From: Stenopsyche tienmushanensis
Lineage: Eukaryota > Arthropoda > Insecta > Trichoptera > Stenopsychidae
NCBI GenBank assembly: GCA_008973525.1
Contig: WACJ01000112.1
Span: forward strand, 434,001-498,000
Direction: 5' to 3'
Length of the DNA stretch: 64,000 nt
The notes under the pieces were generated by a model. It made no database searches. It saw only the letters and a program-made list of their open reading frames with translations, and was not told the origin of the DNA. Position 1 is the first letter of the stretch, and each line of letters starts with the position of its first letter. Position numbers and translations under genes: made by a program. Shown here one piece after another: positions 52,101 to 63,699 of this stretch.

Positions 52101-53799
52101 TAATTGCAACTAATATACGCAAATTACATGGTAGAAATTCGAGCACCTTAATCTAATAAATTGCATTTAAATACTAAAGCAGCAAATTTGATTCATCCCA
52201 TTGCACTAATATTAATCGCATCATACACATTCCATGTATATTTAGCGTATTTTTAAATTTAAATATTATGAATAGGAGGAGTAAACTCAAAAGCCATACA
52301 TTCAGATATATCCAGGCAATTTTGATTTATGGATAAATCCGAATGATTGAGTATATATTTTTATAATAACACCATGTAACGTACATTATCACCCCCCCCC
52401 CCTTGAGTCCCTAGCTAAACAACAAGAAGAAGATGATTAGAATTTGACGAAAAGGCGCTCATCTTAACCAGGATCTTGATTTAACTCGGAGAGCGATCAG
52501 CTACGAGATTATAGGCGAGCCGGCGGGAAAAACCTATCTTCCCGGGGACAATGCTATCCGTCGATTGTCGTTCTATTTTCATGCATCAGAAGGCACAGAT
52601 TAATACCGGATTCCTACAGGAGTGTAATTTATCCCTCAGTTCGAATATTTAAACTTTGCATTCGCATAGCATTGTTTGTCGTGTGTGTGTGTTTTTATGG
52701 GAACGCTCATAAAATGATAATGACGCTCCATTAGGCATCTTTATATTTAGGTCACTGCAGGTACTCTAATGAAGAAATTTAAGCAAATATTAAATTGAAG
52801 CGTTCATGTTCTCCAGCGAGCTCAAGATAACAATTTAGATCAGTATCTAGCATGCTAGCATATTGAGCTTTTTAGGGTAGATGTTTATTCTTGTTTGTAA
52901 TATCGGATCAAAAGTCCAATATAAGAGATGATTCGATCTAGGATGGAGATTATTATTTCCATTTTGTCGGTAAAAATTGAGACTATTTACTTTGCCTAAA
53001 TCGAAATGGTTCAGACAATATTTTTCAGGATAACGGAACATTTTCAATTTTTTGTTCTTATCATTGATATCTTTATATAGGTAACAAAAGAGAGAGTCTT
53101 TTGGAATGTCTTTGTCTTTTTCAATGGGGGTATTAAGCCATGGTTGTACGAGGTCCTCGAGAATGCCTTGTGAAACGTTCTTTGATAATTCCTCCACACC
53201 ACAGAATCATCTATTGGTGTTATTTTTTTCTATTTAAAAAAAAATGATTTTTTATCATGAGTAAATAACTTTTTAAGGGAGATTAAATTAATACCATGCA
53301 CTTTGTAATGAAGCATTTCGGTTTATTAAGAATTTGAATATTTCGCCATGGATCACGAAGTATTTAACCTGTAGACTTTGAAGATTTATTTCCTCAGTAT
53401 GTGCATGCTTAATTTCGTTTTATAGTATTGTAAATCCTATGTAATCCATATGATTGCATATTGTTATTGGAATCCAAATTAATAATTGGATATGAATTTG
53501 TTTTAATCGATTATGAGCTTTTGTAATTTCAACAGTAGCTTTCTCAAGACTTTAGAAATCATCAGGAGCAAGGTAATGGATTTGTATGATTTCATATTGA
53601 ATATTTTGTCTACTTTACACAACCCTAATTTAATAAAATAAATGTATTAATGAATGCTTTAAGATTTATTCAAGATTTATATTGTTTTATGTTGAAAGGT
53701 GACCTACAAGCTGTAAGCTACACAGCAGATGCTGAAAATGGTTTTAGGGTCACGGCTGCGAACCTCCCGCTTGGACCTGTTGCTGTCCCTCAAAACTAG
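43153..53799 (+). CDS. Secreted cuticle protein with two RR domains separated by a long linker
   Basis: Probably a chitin-binding exoskeleton protein. Four coding exons with matching phases: 43153-43280, 44344-44485, 51371-52004 and 53699-53799, giving 334 aa. The signal peptide is residues 1-17 (MNLYLGAILMITIASAE). RR domain A is about 32-98 (VQYHSQDDQGQYKYGY, GSYSYTDPNG, DAENGFK, then LTSNSLLP). A linker of about 160 residues follows, first acidic and polar (about 106-180), then Pro/Leu/Tyr-rich (186-240). RR domain B is about 259-325 (QYHLQNGQGHYAYGY, GSYSYVDTNG, DAENGFRVTAANLP). Intron 2 is 6.9 kb, so the link between domains rests on phase and on exon 3 completing the NGF-x-TxNLP end of domain A. 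The alternative is two genes, but exon 3 has no signal peptide of its own. Related to, and in the same orientation as, the cuticle gene ending at 39266. Confidence 0.8.
45815..45852. repeat. Perfect 17-bp inverted repeat in cuticle gene intron 2
   Basis: TTTACATGTTTAAAAAA (45815-45831), TGTA, then its exact reverse complement (45836-45852). AT-rich, so less surprising than the palindromes at 9.7 and 32.6 kb, but perfect. No function is suggested. Confidence 0.7.
48675..49120. mobile_element. 62-bp inverted-repeat element with a retrotransposon primer-binding motif
   Basis: The arms 48675-48736 and 49059-49120 are reverse complements with three mismatches in 62. Both start AGCGTGGGCGATTTACCATC and run to AATTCGCC. 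The interior is much more GC-rich than the intron around it. Thirteen bases inside the left arm is TGGTGTCAGAAGTGGGAT (48749-48766), complementary to the 3' end of certain tRNAs (Leu type) and used as a primer-binding site by gypsy-like LTR retrotransposons. The left arm may therefore be an LTR end, but the second arm is inverted, unlike a normal LTR pair. No gag or pol frame was found. Confidence 0.6.
52392..52402 (+). repeat. Poly(C) tract
   Basis: A run of eleven C in intron 3 of the second cuticle gene, within otherwise AT-rich DNA. Such tracts are prone to length error in sequencing. Confidence 0.7.
52847..53197 (-). other. Unassigned 116-codon reading frame in an intron, antisense
   Basis: The longest intronic frame that does not belong to a recognised gene, on the opposite strand within intron 3 of the second cuticle gene. 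The predicted peptide is hydrophilic and Lys/Asn/Tyr-rich with no domain, signal peptide or membrane segment that I recognise. It may be a chance frame or a piece of a transposon gene. Confidence 0.15.
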
Positions 53800-55100
53800 T
53801 TGTAATTCGGGATAAATATATGATTTAGTTCTACCGACTTAAATTGAAACTTGTTTATAGGCTCTCAATCCCAATATTAAATATAATTTGGGTATCGAGT
53901 TTGTAGATGATTATCAATTGCCATATTTATTTATTTGGGTTTTGGGTTAATCTAATTACAAACATAATGTATTAATGCAATAGCAAATTATTGAATATTT
54001 TATATTAAATTGAAAAATATATGATTGAAGATACATTAATATGTTTGGGTTTAATTTTTGTAATACGACTGGAATGTGATGTAATAACTGCGCAATCCAT
54101 CAGTTGTAATAGATTTGACTATTTTTTTTATATGAATATATATAAATACTATTTGATTATATAATTTGAATTACGTTAGAAAACTAGTTTCGGTATTCTA
54201 ACGTAATTAAAAACATAAAATAATTATTCTAATTTTTGATTATTGAAAATATCAAAGCGTTGGTATAAATCCATGCGTCGTTTATCTTCTTCAGGCAGAT
54301 TTCATATTTTTTTTATTTTGACATTGCTTAAAATAAACAATTTTACAAAATTGGTGATAATGAAATATCTTTTAGGTGGATTTGTGGATCAAAAGTCAAA
54401 ATAATATGTCAATTATCAATTGTTTTCATTTTTTTTATCACATTGCTAATTGTCAGTAATTACATCTATTATACAACTGATAGTTTTCTAGAACCATTCG
54501 ATGTTGTATTTACATATTCTTGGATTCAAAAGGCATGATTTATCATTGATTGGATTTTCAAAAAATAAAAAAACCCCCAAAAAGTAGAGAGTGCCAATTC
54601 GGCGATTCGTTCTGCTACAATGGGAGCCCTAAAGGAATTGCTTCGACTCCATGGGCTTTCATGATCCAATCTTCGTCGAGCTTTTAAAATCTAATTTCAA
54701 TTCATTGTTGAACGAATAAAATTGAATTTCATGAATAAGGCCCAACGAAATCGCCAAAAAATAAGTGCTTGTTTTATTATGTTTTTCAATACTACAAAAA
54801 AGTGCCTTATCGCCAAAATTCGATTTCAAGTTCAGAAGTCTTCAGGCGAAACTTCAGCGCTAATTGAAATCATTATCGAAGGAAACTTTTTGGGGTCAGA
54901 CGTCTGACCTTAATAATTGTTGCATATCGGATCGTGGTCTGTGCTCGTGGAAATATATGTCAAAAATCATCGATAAAAAGACCGATGACACGGACCAATT
55001 GTTGAACTCAATGCACCGAGAACGTGCCGAATCGCAGACTCCGGATTTGAACTTTACAATCGGTAAATTTTGGTACATAAGCAATATTCAATCTATATAT
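53800..55100. other. 3' flank of the second cuticle gene; no gene seen
   Basis: No canonical AATAAA close to the stop was found. 54580-55060 has more balanced composition and broken frames (54722-54907, 54864-55163) that suggest transposon debris, but no motif allows a family call. Confidence 0.3.
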
Positions 55101-55104
55101 ATAC

Positions 55105-55540
55105 AGGATGTTTTGCATATGGACCGACAAAATGAATTCTTTTGCACGTCCCTAGACAAATAAATCTAGTGGTGTTAGATCTGGTAACCGTAAGAACCAC
55201 GGAATAGGGTCCTTCCCCAAGTAAAGAAATGCAGTGGTGTCAGGTCTGGAAACCGTGTGAGCTAGGGGATAGGGCTGCCAAAAGAACTAATTTACACGAC
55301 AGAGGTTTCCACAAAATAAATCCTAATTGAAAGAACAAGCGCCACCTTTGAAAAAAATAAAAAGGAAATGTTACTGTAGACAACTACAGTTGAAATAAAG
55401 GATGAGCGTCGTGCCTGCATATGAAGAAGAGGTAGCCAATTTGAATGAGTTTTGCAAATGAATTTAATAAAAACATCTTAAGGATAAAAAGTATTTTCTT
55501 AAACCTGATCCTGACAAACTGGTAACTCTTCAAGTTATGT
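55105..55540 (-). repeat. Transposase-motif composite repeat, copy 2 (two units)
   Basis: On the minus strand the order is the flank block (AATTAGGATTTATTTTGTGG and following), then two units about 65 bp apart. The first contains TTTCCAGACCTGACACCACT (on the minus strand, about 55229-55252); the second contains ACCAGATCTAACACCACTAG (about 55165-55190). The second unit reads PIPWFLRLPDLTPLDLF, a clear relative of the PDLTPLDFFLWG transposase motif. 55515-55536 repeats one arm of the palindrome at 32555-32602. Confidence 0.6.
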
Positions 55541-58000
55541 TTGTTAAAATTTACAGTTTTTGTAGTAAAATCCACATGGACATGAACACTCCTCTTTCTG
55601 ACCAATTGCCGTTTGGAGTTTCATTTTTCGTGATGTACGAGCGAAATTTCCCTACCATGCCCTAAATAAGTTTGATTTTAATAAATTCTTATGTAATTGT
55701 TTCGCAATGCTTACCATACATAGTTTAATATGGATAAAATGATTTGAATAGGAATATTTAAGTAAGAGAGAATCTATAAGTGAGTGACAGAATTACTACA
55801 ATTGTTTTGTAATATACTTATGTATTATATAATTAATTATTGGTGATAAATCCTACTAGGATACTTTTCATAGCAGACTTAATTTAGATCAATTAACAAA
55901 ATAATTGAATTAGTCGTCATGTGAACGTCATTCAATTTATCAATAACTTCAGTTGTCCTCCAATGTGCAACGAGTCCGGGATCAAGATGATATTATCATC
56001 AGCAACGAGTAGTTGATTTAAGAAACATAAGCAATACCGTTATATCACATTTAAACGTATAAATAGATATTAATTATGGAAACAATCAAATGGTAGTCTT
56101 TTATCAGCAGCTAAATATAGGTAGGTTGAAAACGTACGATAAAAATAATACATTATTTCTAGAAATAGTATCAGATGTTTTGAAAGCCCATTCAATTAAC
56201 CGTCGAAGCCTTAAGCAAGAAGGATGTGTTTTATTTAACGCTCTATTCAAAAAAGAGTTATATATAGCTGGATACAATTCTAAATAGAAGGGAATGAGAA
56301 TAGTAAAATATTATATTATCGAGTCTATAATTAAATTCAAGGAATGGCTTCTATCTTTGTAGCAATAAGTATAAGAAATATAGCCAGATCCTTGTCCATT
56401 CATATTATTATAGTTTTAAAAGCGCTTGATTTGATTTGAGAAAAATGATACCTAATGAAATAATAAAGGAAAATCTTGTAATATTAGGGTGAGTAATAAC
56501 AAATAACAAATAATCACGTTTAGCTACCGTTCAGCTATGTTTCCTTATTTCCCTATTTTTTTAATCTCAGTCAGATCTATCATAGAGGATAGGAAAAGGT
56601 ATCTGATCGGAAACAGTAAAAAGGAGCAGTTTTTTTTATTTGGATAAGAAATATGCTTTTGTATTCTAGTGTGATTAGCGATTATTCATGAGGAGAGCAA
56701 ATTTCTTATTTATTCAATTTACTTATATGATGAACCGAATTTTTGACCATGGACAATCAAACTTAATTGATTGTTTCACTAGGATCAAATTTCAATTATG
56801 ACGTCAGAACACTAATCATCTCATTCTAGGAATGTTCCTGAGGTTCATATTGCCATTTTGAATACATTTGACATTTAAATCCAAAACAATTAAGGGACGT
56901 TTCTACCTTGTTGGTTCAAAAAAACTTGTTTTTTCTTCGTGTATCGGAAAGAACCAATGTTTCAGAATACGATTAGTAAATTTCAACTACTTTTTCCAAG
57001 CTCATGGAAGTGTTCCCACACGCGCTAGATGAGCATTCTGTATGAAATTTGGCAGACACGTCTATAATAAATGTTTTCATCGTATAGACTACAATTATCG
57101 AAAAATATTAAAAAATGTTTATTTAATGAACAAAAAACTACAAAAAATGTTAGTAAAAACACAAGTTTTTCTTCGATCACTCACATTTTTTTTATTTTCT
57201 AATATTTCTTCTTAATTATAGTTTAAGCTATACACAATATTATTCAAAGTAAAAATATGTTTAATTCTTTTGCTGGAAATCATCTGCCCAGAACTTACGA
57301 CTTCCATGGTGAAGAATGTCATCGCTCGCACACCGATATGCGAGGCTCCTCCCACTCCCACTACCATACTTTGTCAAACTTTAAAAAATATTTTTATGTT
57401 CAACAAAGATCGCCTTGTCAACACACTAAATATCAAAATTCTATATTTAATACTTTTTGCATAAAAAATGTTAAAAAATCGATCACTTTTAGACCCATCA
57501 AGGTAAAAGCGTTCCTTAATTCATATTTTTCACTTTTTTTTGGCAATGAAAAAATATTTCCTGAATCGTGTCTCTATACAAACTGATTGTAAAAGGGTCT
57601 CAAATTTTGATTACTTTCTGGTCCTCCTAATGAATATGTAGTGTTATGATATGGTATTGTAACTTAGAAGGAAAAATGCAAGTTTTCTTACGGAAATAGA
57701 AGCGGGTTGCAGGGCAAGCCTGCCTGTTTTCTGATTTTATTCTTAAGGCGTAGATTTTGCAAAGAATTCAAAAGAGTGATGATCGTGGCCTTATCAACAA
57801 AACGAACGTCTGTCCTTAAAACAATACGGAATATAGGGCTTTATGAAAGCACAGTATATTTAACTGGGGTAGGTTGATATTAACATTCCAGAAGATGATT
57901 AGATCGATATCAGAACAAACGTGAAGCTTCGAGTAAAATCTGGAAAATATTAAAATGGCGCAGAGAATTACAGTCAGTCAATAGTCTTATTTTATTTGAA
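55541..58000. other. Gene-free AT-rich stretch
   Basis: No gene is supported. 57257-57586 is open in two frames and less AT-rich, but has no recognisable domain. 57749-57815 weakly matches the repeat at 28435. Confidence 0.35.
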
Positions 58001-58009
58001 CCGATAGTG

Positions 58010-58110
58010 CGATTATGGGGTCGCACTTGCGTTACACGTTACATTGGTGTCAGAAGTGGGATCGAGAAGCTGAGGATAGCCGACATGGAGGGCACCACAA
58101 CACTCCACTA
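58010..58110 (+). mobile_element. LTR-retrotransposon remnant (LTR end plus primer-binding site)
   Basis: TGGTGTCAGAAGTGGGAT (58045-58062) is the tRNA-complementary primer-binding site found just downstream of the 5' LTR in many gypsy-like elements. It follows a GTTACACGTTACA string that fits an LTR end, and precedes a short ATG frame (ATGGAGGGCACC at 58085) that could be the start of gag. Nothing recognisable as protease, reverse transcriptase or integrase follows. The same 18-mer occurs at 48749. Confidence 0.55.
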
Positions 58111-58209
58111 CGTAATAATGTCATATCATTGCATGCATTGCATTTTTGGAATAAATATTTTACGACAGTGTATTAAGACTGGAATACATAAAATATTATA
58201 TACTTGATT

Positions 58210-60590
58210 TTATGCATAAAACAATATATTGAGATAAATCTTAATCATTATTGTTGTTGCATTTCAATATAAAAAACGATTCATACAAAAAATTCTTTGT
58301 TCTTAGTTTTGTTAATGACTCAGCATTATTTATTTTCAATGTTATGTTCAGATAAAACATATTCTTAAGTGCATTTCAATATTATATTAACTTTAATATT
58401 TCGTTTTTTTTTTAAATCTTCTATTTCATGATTTGTATTCAAATTTGATATATGAACTCTGATTAAAATTATCAGGATATTTTTTCCACCGTTTCATGAT
58501 TTTATGAATCGAATCTCCTTTTGATTTGTTTTAAAACCATGAGACAATTCACTGGTAAATAATCATGACGGTAAGCAGCTTATCTCAGAATATATTGTTA
58601 TGTCTTCCGTCTGAGTTCTGTTATCACATCATACCACCCGGTTATCACAAATCATTAAAGCCCTGACAGAGGCTACGTCTTTGAATAGACCAATACGTAT
58701 CGATGAATGAGTTGTTTATTAATTCTATTATTGACCCAATGAATGTAGGAAGAGAATGGAAAAGATTTTCGAATTGGGTCGTAGTTGCAATCTTGACCTC
58801 CAATTTGCAGATTATGAGTTGTTATGAGATAACATCAAAAACAATTTGATATTAATGAAAAATTGATGTCTTTTGCAATAACAGCGACAAAGAAATTAAA
58901 AACGATTGACGCTGGTTACGATAATATTACATATACAAATGAAAAAAATAATACATATAAAAGTGCATTGCTCAGTCGTACCATGATATCAAAGGTTGTT
59001 CATTCATTGATGTTCTTTATTTTTTTGGACATGGGTCAATTTTTTTAAAGGCTCAGATAAAGATTTTGGGAGCAATATATTGTGTTATTAATCAATACAT
59101 TCATAGTTTACTCTTTCATTATATGTCCGATGACTTTTCGAATCTTGGATATAAAATTAATTAAGTATTGATAAGGTCGCCTCAAAAAATGACAGCTTTA
59201 TGTTCATGTCTTTTAAATTTGGTGTAATATAGATGAAAAAGCAAAGACGATGGATAAGCATTCAAATTTAATTATCAGACACAGCTTGTTGACGTTTCGT
59301 GTTTAACAAGAATTATCCAATTTACAATGGAATTTCTGATAAGGAAACTGGTAAATCATTTCGAAAAAAATTATCTTATTTGTAAATTCAAATATTTTGA
59401 TACTAGGAAATGTTTTGACATACCCCGCTCAAAACGCATCGATTTTTAAATCGAGTTTCTAGACGTAAATATATCTGACCTTTACATAGTTTCTCAATGA
59501 AATACATAGCTTTGATCAGATTCAAAAACACACAAACAATATTTTTTCAGACGAACAATCAGATATATGTAGGTTAAGGTGTTATTGATAATTTGTTTTG
59601 AACAAACAGCATCTTTAAATGTTCAACGAGCAAAGCATCCAACAGGCTGTATTGGATCGTTTTCATATTCCGTTTTAAGGGAGATAAATCGACTGTTTGA
59701 CATTCTGATCAAAAATGAATCTTAGCATTCAACCCATAAATATATTCGGCTACATTATGGATGAAACAAATCGACGTTTTATCGAAAACGGCAATTTTAA
59801 TAATACATCGAGAAAACTTTTATACCGTAACATAAATGGACTCAAAATAAATCTCGGCTTTTGAAGTTCCCTTCATAAATATTGGAATCGATCAGTTAAC
59901 TGTGGGGTTTTATTTTTTACATGTACAGACTGCCGATAAAATTCTGAATTTGTTAAAAAAATATCGAAGATAATCCTAGAATGAAATTATTGATCCTATA
60001 TTCAAGTAAATCTCCATCAAAAATACCTCAGGCGACTATATAAATTTGAAAAATCGCTATTAATAAAACCTTACTATGTATTTAAATACAAATTGCTACT
60101 AATTTTTCATGAAAAAATAATGAGTCGAAGATTGAATGAGAGAGATTTTGTTAATAATTTTATATTAGGCATAGATATTTGATGCGAATAAGGGTTGTCA
60201 CATTGATCGAATATAATAAGCATAATTTTGATGAGATTACAGTTATAGCGAACAAAATTATTAGATATGGATGATAAGGATACGTTTTAAGTATAAATGA
60301 TGCACAATTTTATAATCTTAAAAAACAATGCGAACCCATATAATATTTATTTGATGAAAGATTGCTTATGATAAATGGACGGATTTAGCACTTTAAGATT
60401 TTAAAAGGATAATAACATATAATAATTATGATATTCGAGATGTTTTTCGGTTTAAAAAAATCAAATAACTTTATTACAATGCTTTTCTTATTGATTTTTA
60501 CGAGCAATATATGTATATTGATTCCTCGTTATTACCTAGTTTCTAAATACTTTATAATGTTATTATATTCCCTTATTAAAAAAATGTATC
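58210..60590. other. Gene-free AT-rich stretch
   Basis: No gene, RNA or recognisable transposon was found. Short frames such as 58863-59048 have no supporting features. Confidence 0.4.
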
Positions 60591-60599
60591 AGACTAAGC

Positions 60600-61350
60600 T
60601 GCAAGTAACGAATGTATCACTGTATTCAGTTCTTCGAGTGGGTGCTAGACTCCGTGATGCTCACCCATTAAGCTCCAGGGGGGGGGGAGCCAACCTTATG
60701 CCTGTGGGCAACGGTTGAACCCCTGGGGTAGTGATGTGGAGAAGAGGTGCGCAAAAGTAGCCCAGCTAACATGAGTTGGGTACGCTGGTCACCCTATGCT
60801 GCGTACCCATAAAGGGGTATGTGGAACAGCCGATTACAGTAGTTGATAGAGACTGTGTCAAAGGCTCACAACTATCCTCAACAGCATACAGGGAAGAACG
60901 ATTTTGGCTAGGCTAGTCGCCTTCAAACTGAGCTTGGACTCGTGGTGGCAGTGAACCCGCGATAGTATTCTTTTGGATTTAGAATGACCCAATTCCTTCC
61001 TTCTCCAACGCACCTTCGGGTGCACATGGTCTGAAGCTGGTCTTCCTGCAGAAACCTCGCCTCTTCTGAAGGGCGCAAAGCAAAAGGAGTGGGCGCCTGG
61101 AAGTTCTGCGCGTGGTGTTTCCCGTGGGGCTAAAATATCAGTGGACGAAATTCTTTGTTTGGCTAGCCCGGGGTGTTTGTTCAACAAATCATACAGCAGA
61201 GCAGAAAATAGGGTCGTATTTAAAGACCCTCCAATCCAGTCAGTCGCTGTCTGCCGTCTGTGTCTTGTCTTCAGTTCTCTATCTGTGGGGCTTCATCTAC
61301 CTAGAATAGTACGATGGTGTACGCTTTAGAAGAGAGGGGTCAAATTCTAA
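60600..61350. mobile_element. GC-rich inserted block, probable transposable element fragment
   Basis: The base composition changes abruptly to GC-rich here, unlike the flanks. It contains a poly(G) run of about ten near 60678. 60984-61329 is open for about 113 codons on the plus strand, and 60858-61187 is open on the minus strand. Neither shows a motif I can name. The composition break suggests an insertion such as the 5' end of a non-LTR retrotransposon, but the class is unproven. Confidence 0.35.
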
Positions 61351-63371
61351 AGCAAGCATGGGTCATAATAAAAAAGCCTAAAGTAGAGATTTTTTGAGCT
61401 TGAGATCCCATAGACCTCCATTCAGTCATCGATAAGCGTGGTTTCCTATTACGATTTCACTAATACGCGGTATCAGGCCAGTTAAAGACCTAGTTTTTCA
61501 ATTGAAGATTGATATTTCAACCACGATTTCAACATGCCCCATAAAAGTGATGCCACACACACACAACATGCCACATTCTTTCAGCAATTTCTTAAATCAA
61601 GTGATACAGAAATAGAATTCTTGCACGTTGAATTCGGAGATTGTTAACCAGAGACAGAGACGGAGAGGGTGTCTTGCGTACATCGTACGATTGTATCGCT
61701 CGATAACGATTAGCTAAATTTATCGACTAATAATGATAACCCAAATTAATCGATTTCGAGCCTCAACAAATGCATTATTTTGTTGCTAAAAGTGAAGATA
61801 CGCATGTGTATTGTTTATGTTTACACAAAGAAATGAACGAATATTGTGTACTATCGACAGTGTTAAGGTGCATTTATTGATATACAAGTTTTACTTACGT
61901 CGCACAGTCTTGAGAGAAAAATGATTTTTTATGAACATTGACTTAAACTTGACCGGTGTTTATATAATGCCTCGTGTACTGACGTAGTGTTATTATCCGA
62001 ATATTTAAGGGTAAGATTAATTGAAGATTGTATCAGTATTTCATGCTGAATTTCTTTCGTAATGCGCGTTACTATTTTTAATACGCGTTAAATATTTTTT
62101 GGTTACCCTATGCACATGGTAGATATTTCACTGCTGGCTCTTATCAAGTGTAGTCTGAGGAAATAAATAAGTGTAAAACTTTTTCGTCTCCTCAGAGTTT
62201 CTTTGATGTTGGGCAAGTCGTATTATCAACCGTAGTGTAACTCTACTCCGCCTCGACAACCGTACAAAGAGGAAGCCGGAGAAAACTAAAGATTACAGTT
62301 TTATTTTTGCACGAGACATTAAGTACGACGTCTCGTATTGAAACGTATAAAGTTTAATAACTGTGAGTAGTAAAAGCGTATTTAGTTGCATGTGTGTCTG
62401 ACGGAAGTGATATTTTTATATGTCGTAAAATAAAGCGGATTTCGTACGAGTGTTACTATAATGTGTTACCGGCAAGTGTTTTTACATCTTTTAGCACGTG
62501 CTCAAAACTACCCCCAATATCGACCCTTCGATGTATCGCCCGTATAAATACGAATCTATTTGCTTTTATGGCCGAGACTCTTTGTATTAATACAAGGAGG
62601 TGAGATCCTTGCCGCCTTTGAAATATTACTTTGCGCTTGATTGAGGTTATGTTGGGATTTTGCGCGAAATTATTTCTCTCTTACCCTTGAGGAGGATCTC
62701 CTGTTACCCCCGGTGGTTTTTATCATTTGATAACACCATCTCATTAGCAAACGGCTTCTGCTTTCACGATTTTTTTTGTTCAAACAGCAATACATTGAAT
62801 ATAAGCCTTCCTCTTTAATTAACATGTGGAATATTGAAATCATTTTTAGATCAGCAATTTGTATCAATACTGTCATATAAACTTCAATAACTCCAAATAA
62901 AAACAATATTATGAAATTGATTACGCACATACAAAGAGATCGACGTATATTGCTCGTAATAATTAATATATATATATTTATTTACGTTTTCATTCACAGA
63001 TTCTCATATTTTGCACTATGATAACACTGATGTAATACGATGTAAAATTATCAGCACTAAAATATCATAATAACCATTGCTACGTACAAAATTATGTATG
63101 TCATTTGTTTAACATTATTTTTTTAACACAATCTTTCAGCAATAATTGATTTTTCGATATTGTAAAAACTATTTTCGAACATTGAGGTTACCTCTTTTTT
63201 AAGGTTGTCAATGTCGAGAGACCAATGATGTTTTATAAAAAAAAATATGATCATTCTTTAAAGCAAATACAGAAACGAAACGATCAAAAACAGATCAAAA
63301 ATGATCTGTATTTGTTCGATCATTCGCTATTGCCGTGATCGATGTCGTTAAAGCACGTTCGTTCGTTTAAT
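61351..63371. other. Gene-free stretch with one repeat copy
   Basis: 61827-61882 is the plus-strand partner of the repeat at 28245-28320. No exon is supported. 62160-62650 is somewhat less AT-rich and could contain a promoter for a gene beyond the window, but no core element is convincing. Confidence 0.35.
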
Positions 63372-63512
63372 TTTTGTTTCAGTCATTATTTATACAATGT
63401 AAATTAGTAGAGTTATAGTCACAGTTGCAATATTTATATATGGATCTCAAAAATTGTTATAAATGTTGGCAATAACATCATCGCGGAAGACTGTCGTTTT
63501 GTTTACTTACAA
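63372..63512 (+). repeat. Interspersed repeat, copy 2 (partner at 0.6 kb)
   Basis: Second copy of the repeat at 613-760. The strongest match is 63472-63512 (AACATCATCGCGGAAGACTG and following). Confidence 0.5.
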
Positions 63513-63699
63513 TAAACAACGAAATGAGAAAGAATCAGCTCTGTAGAAATAATTACACAAATAATTTTGCTGCCTCTGGAATTACTTATTTGCAGAGGAT
63601 TCAAGCTTTTTTCTTACATCCAAAGTAATACACTTCTTTTAAAACCATTCGATCAAGGATGGTGCTAAAAGCTTTCATTTATAATATTAAATCATTTTA

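Noticed and set aside
54580..55060. Balanced-composition block with broken frames that resembles transposon sequence
   Set aside because: I could not find a motif that identifies any transposase or polymerase family, so no family is claimed.
57257..57586. 109-codon frame plus an overlapping 64-codon frame
   Set aside because: Less AT-rich than its flanks but without domain, signal peptide, splice sites or repeat partner. It could be transposon debris.
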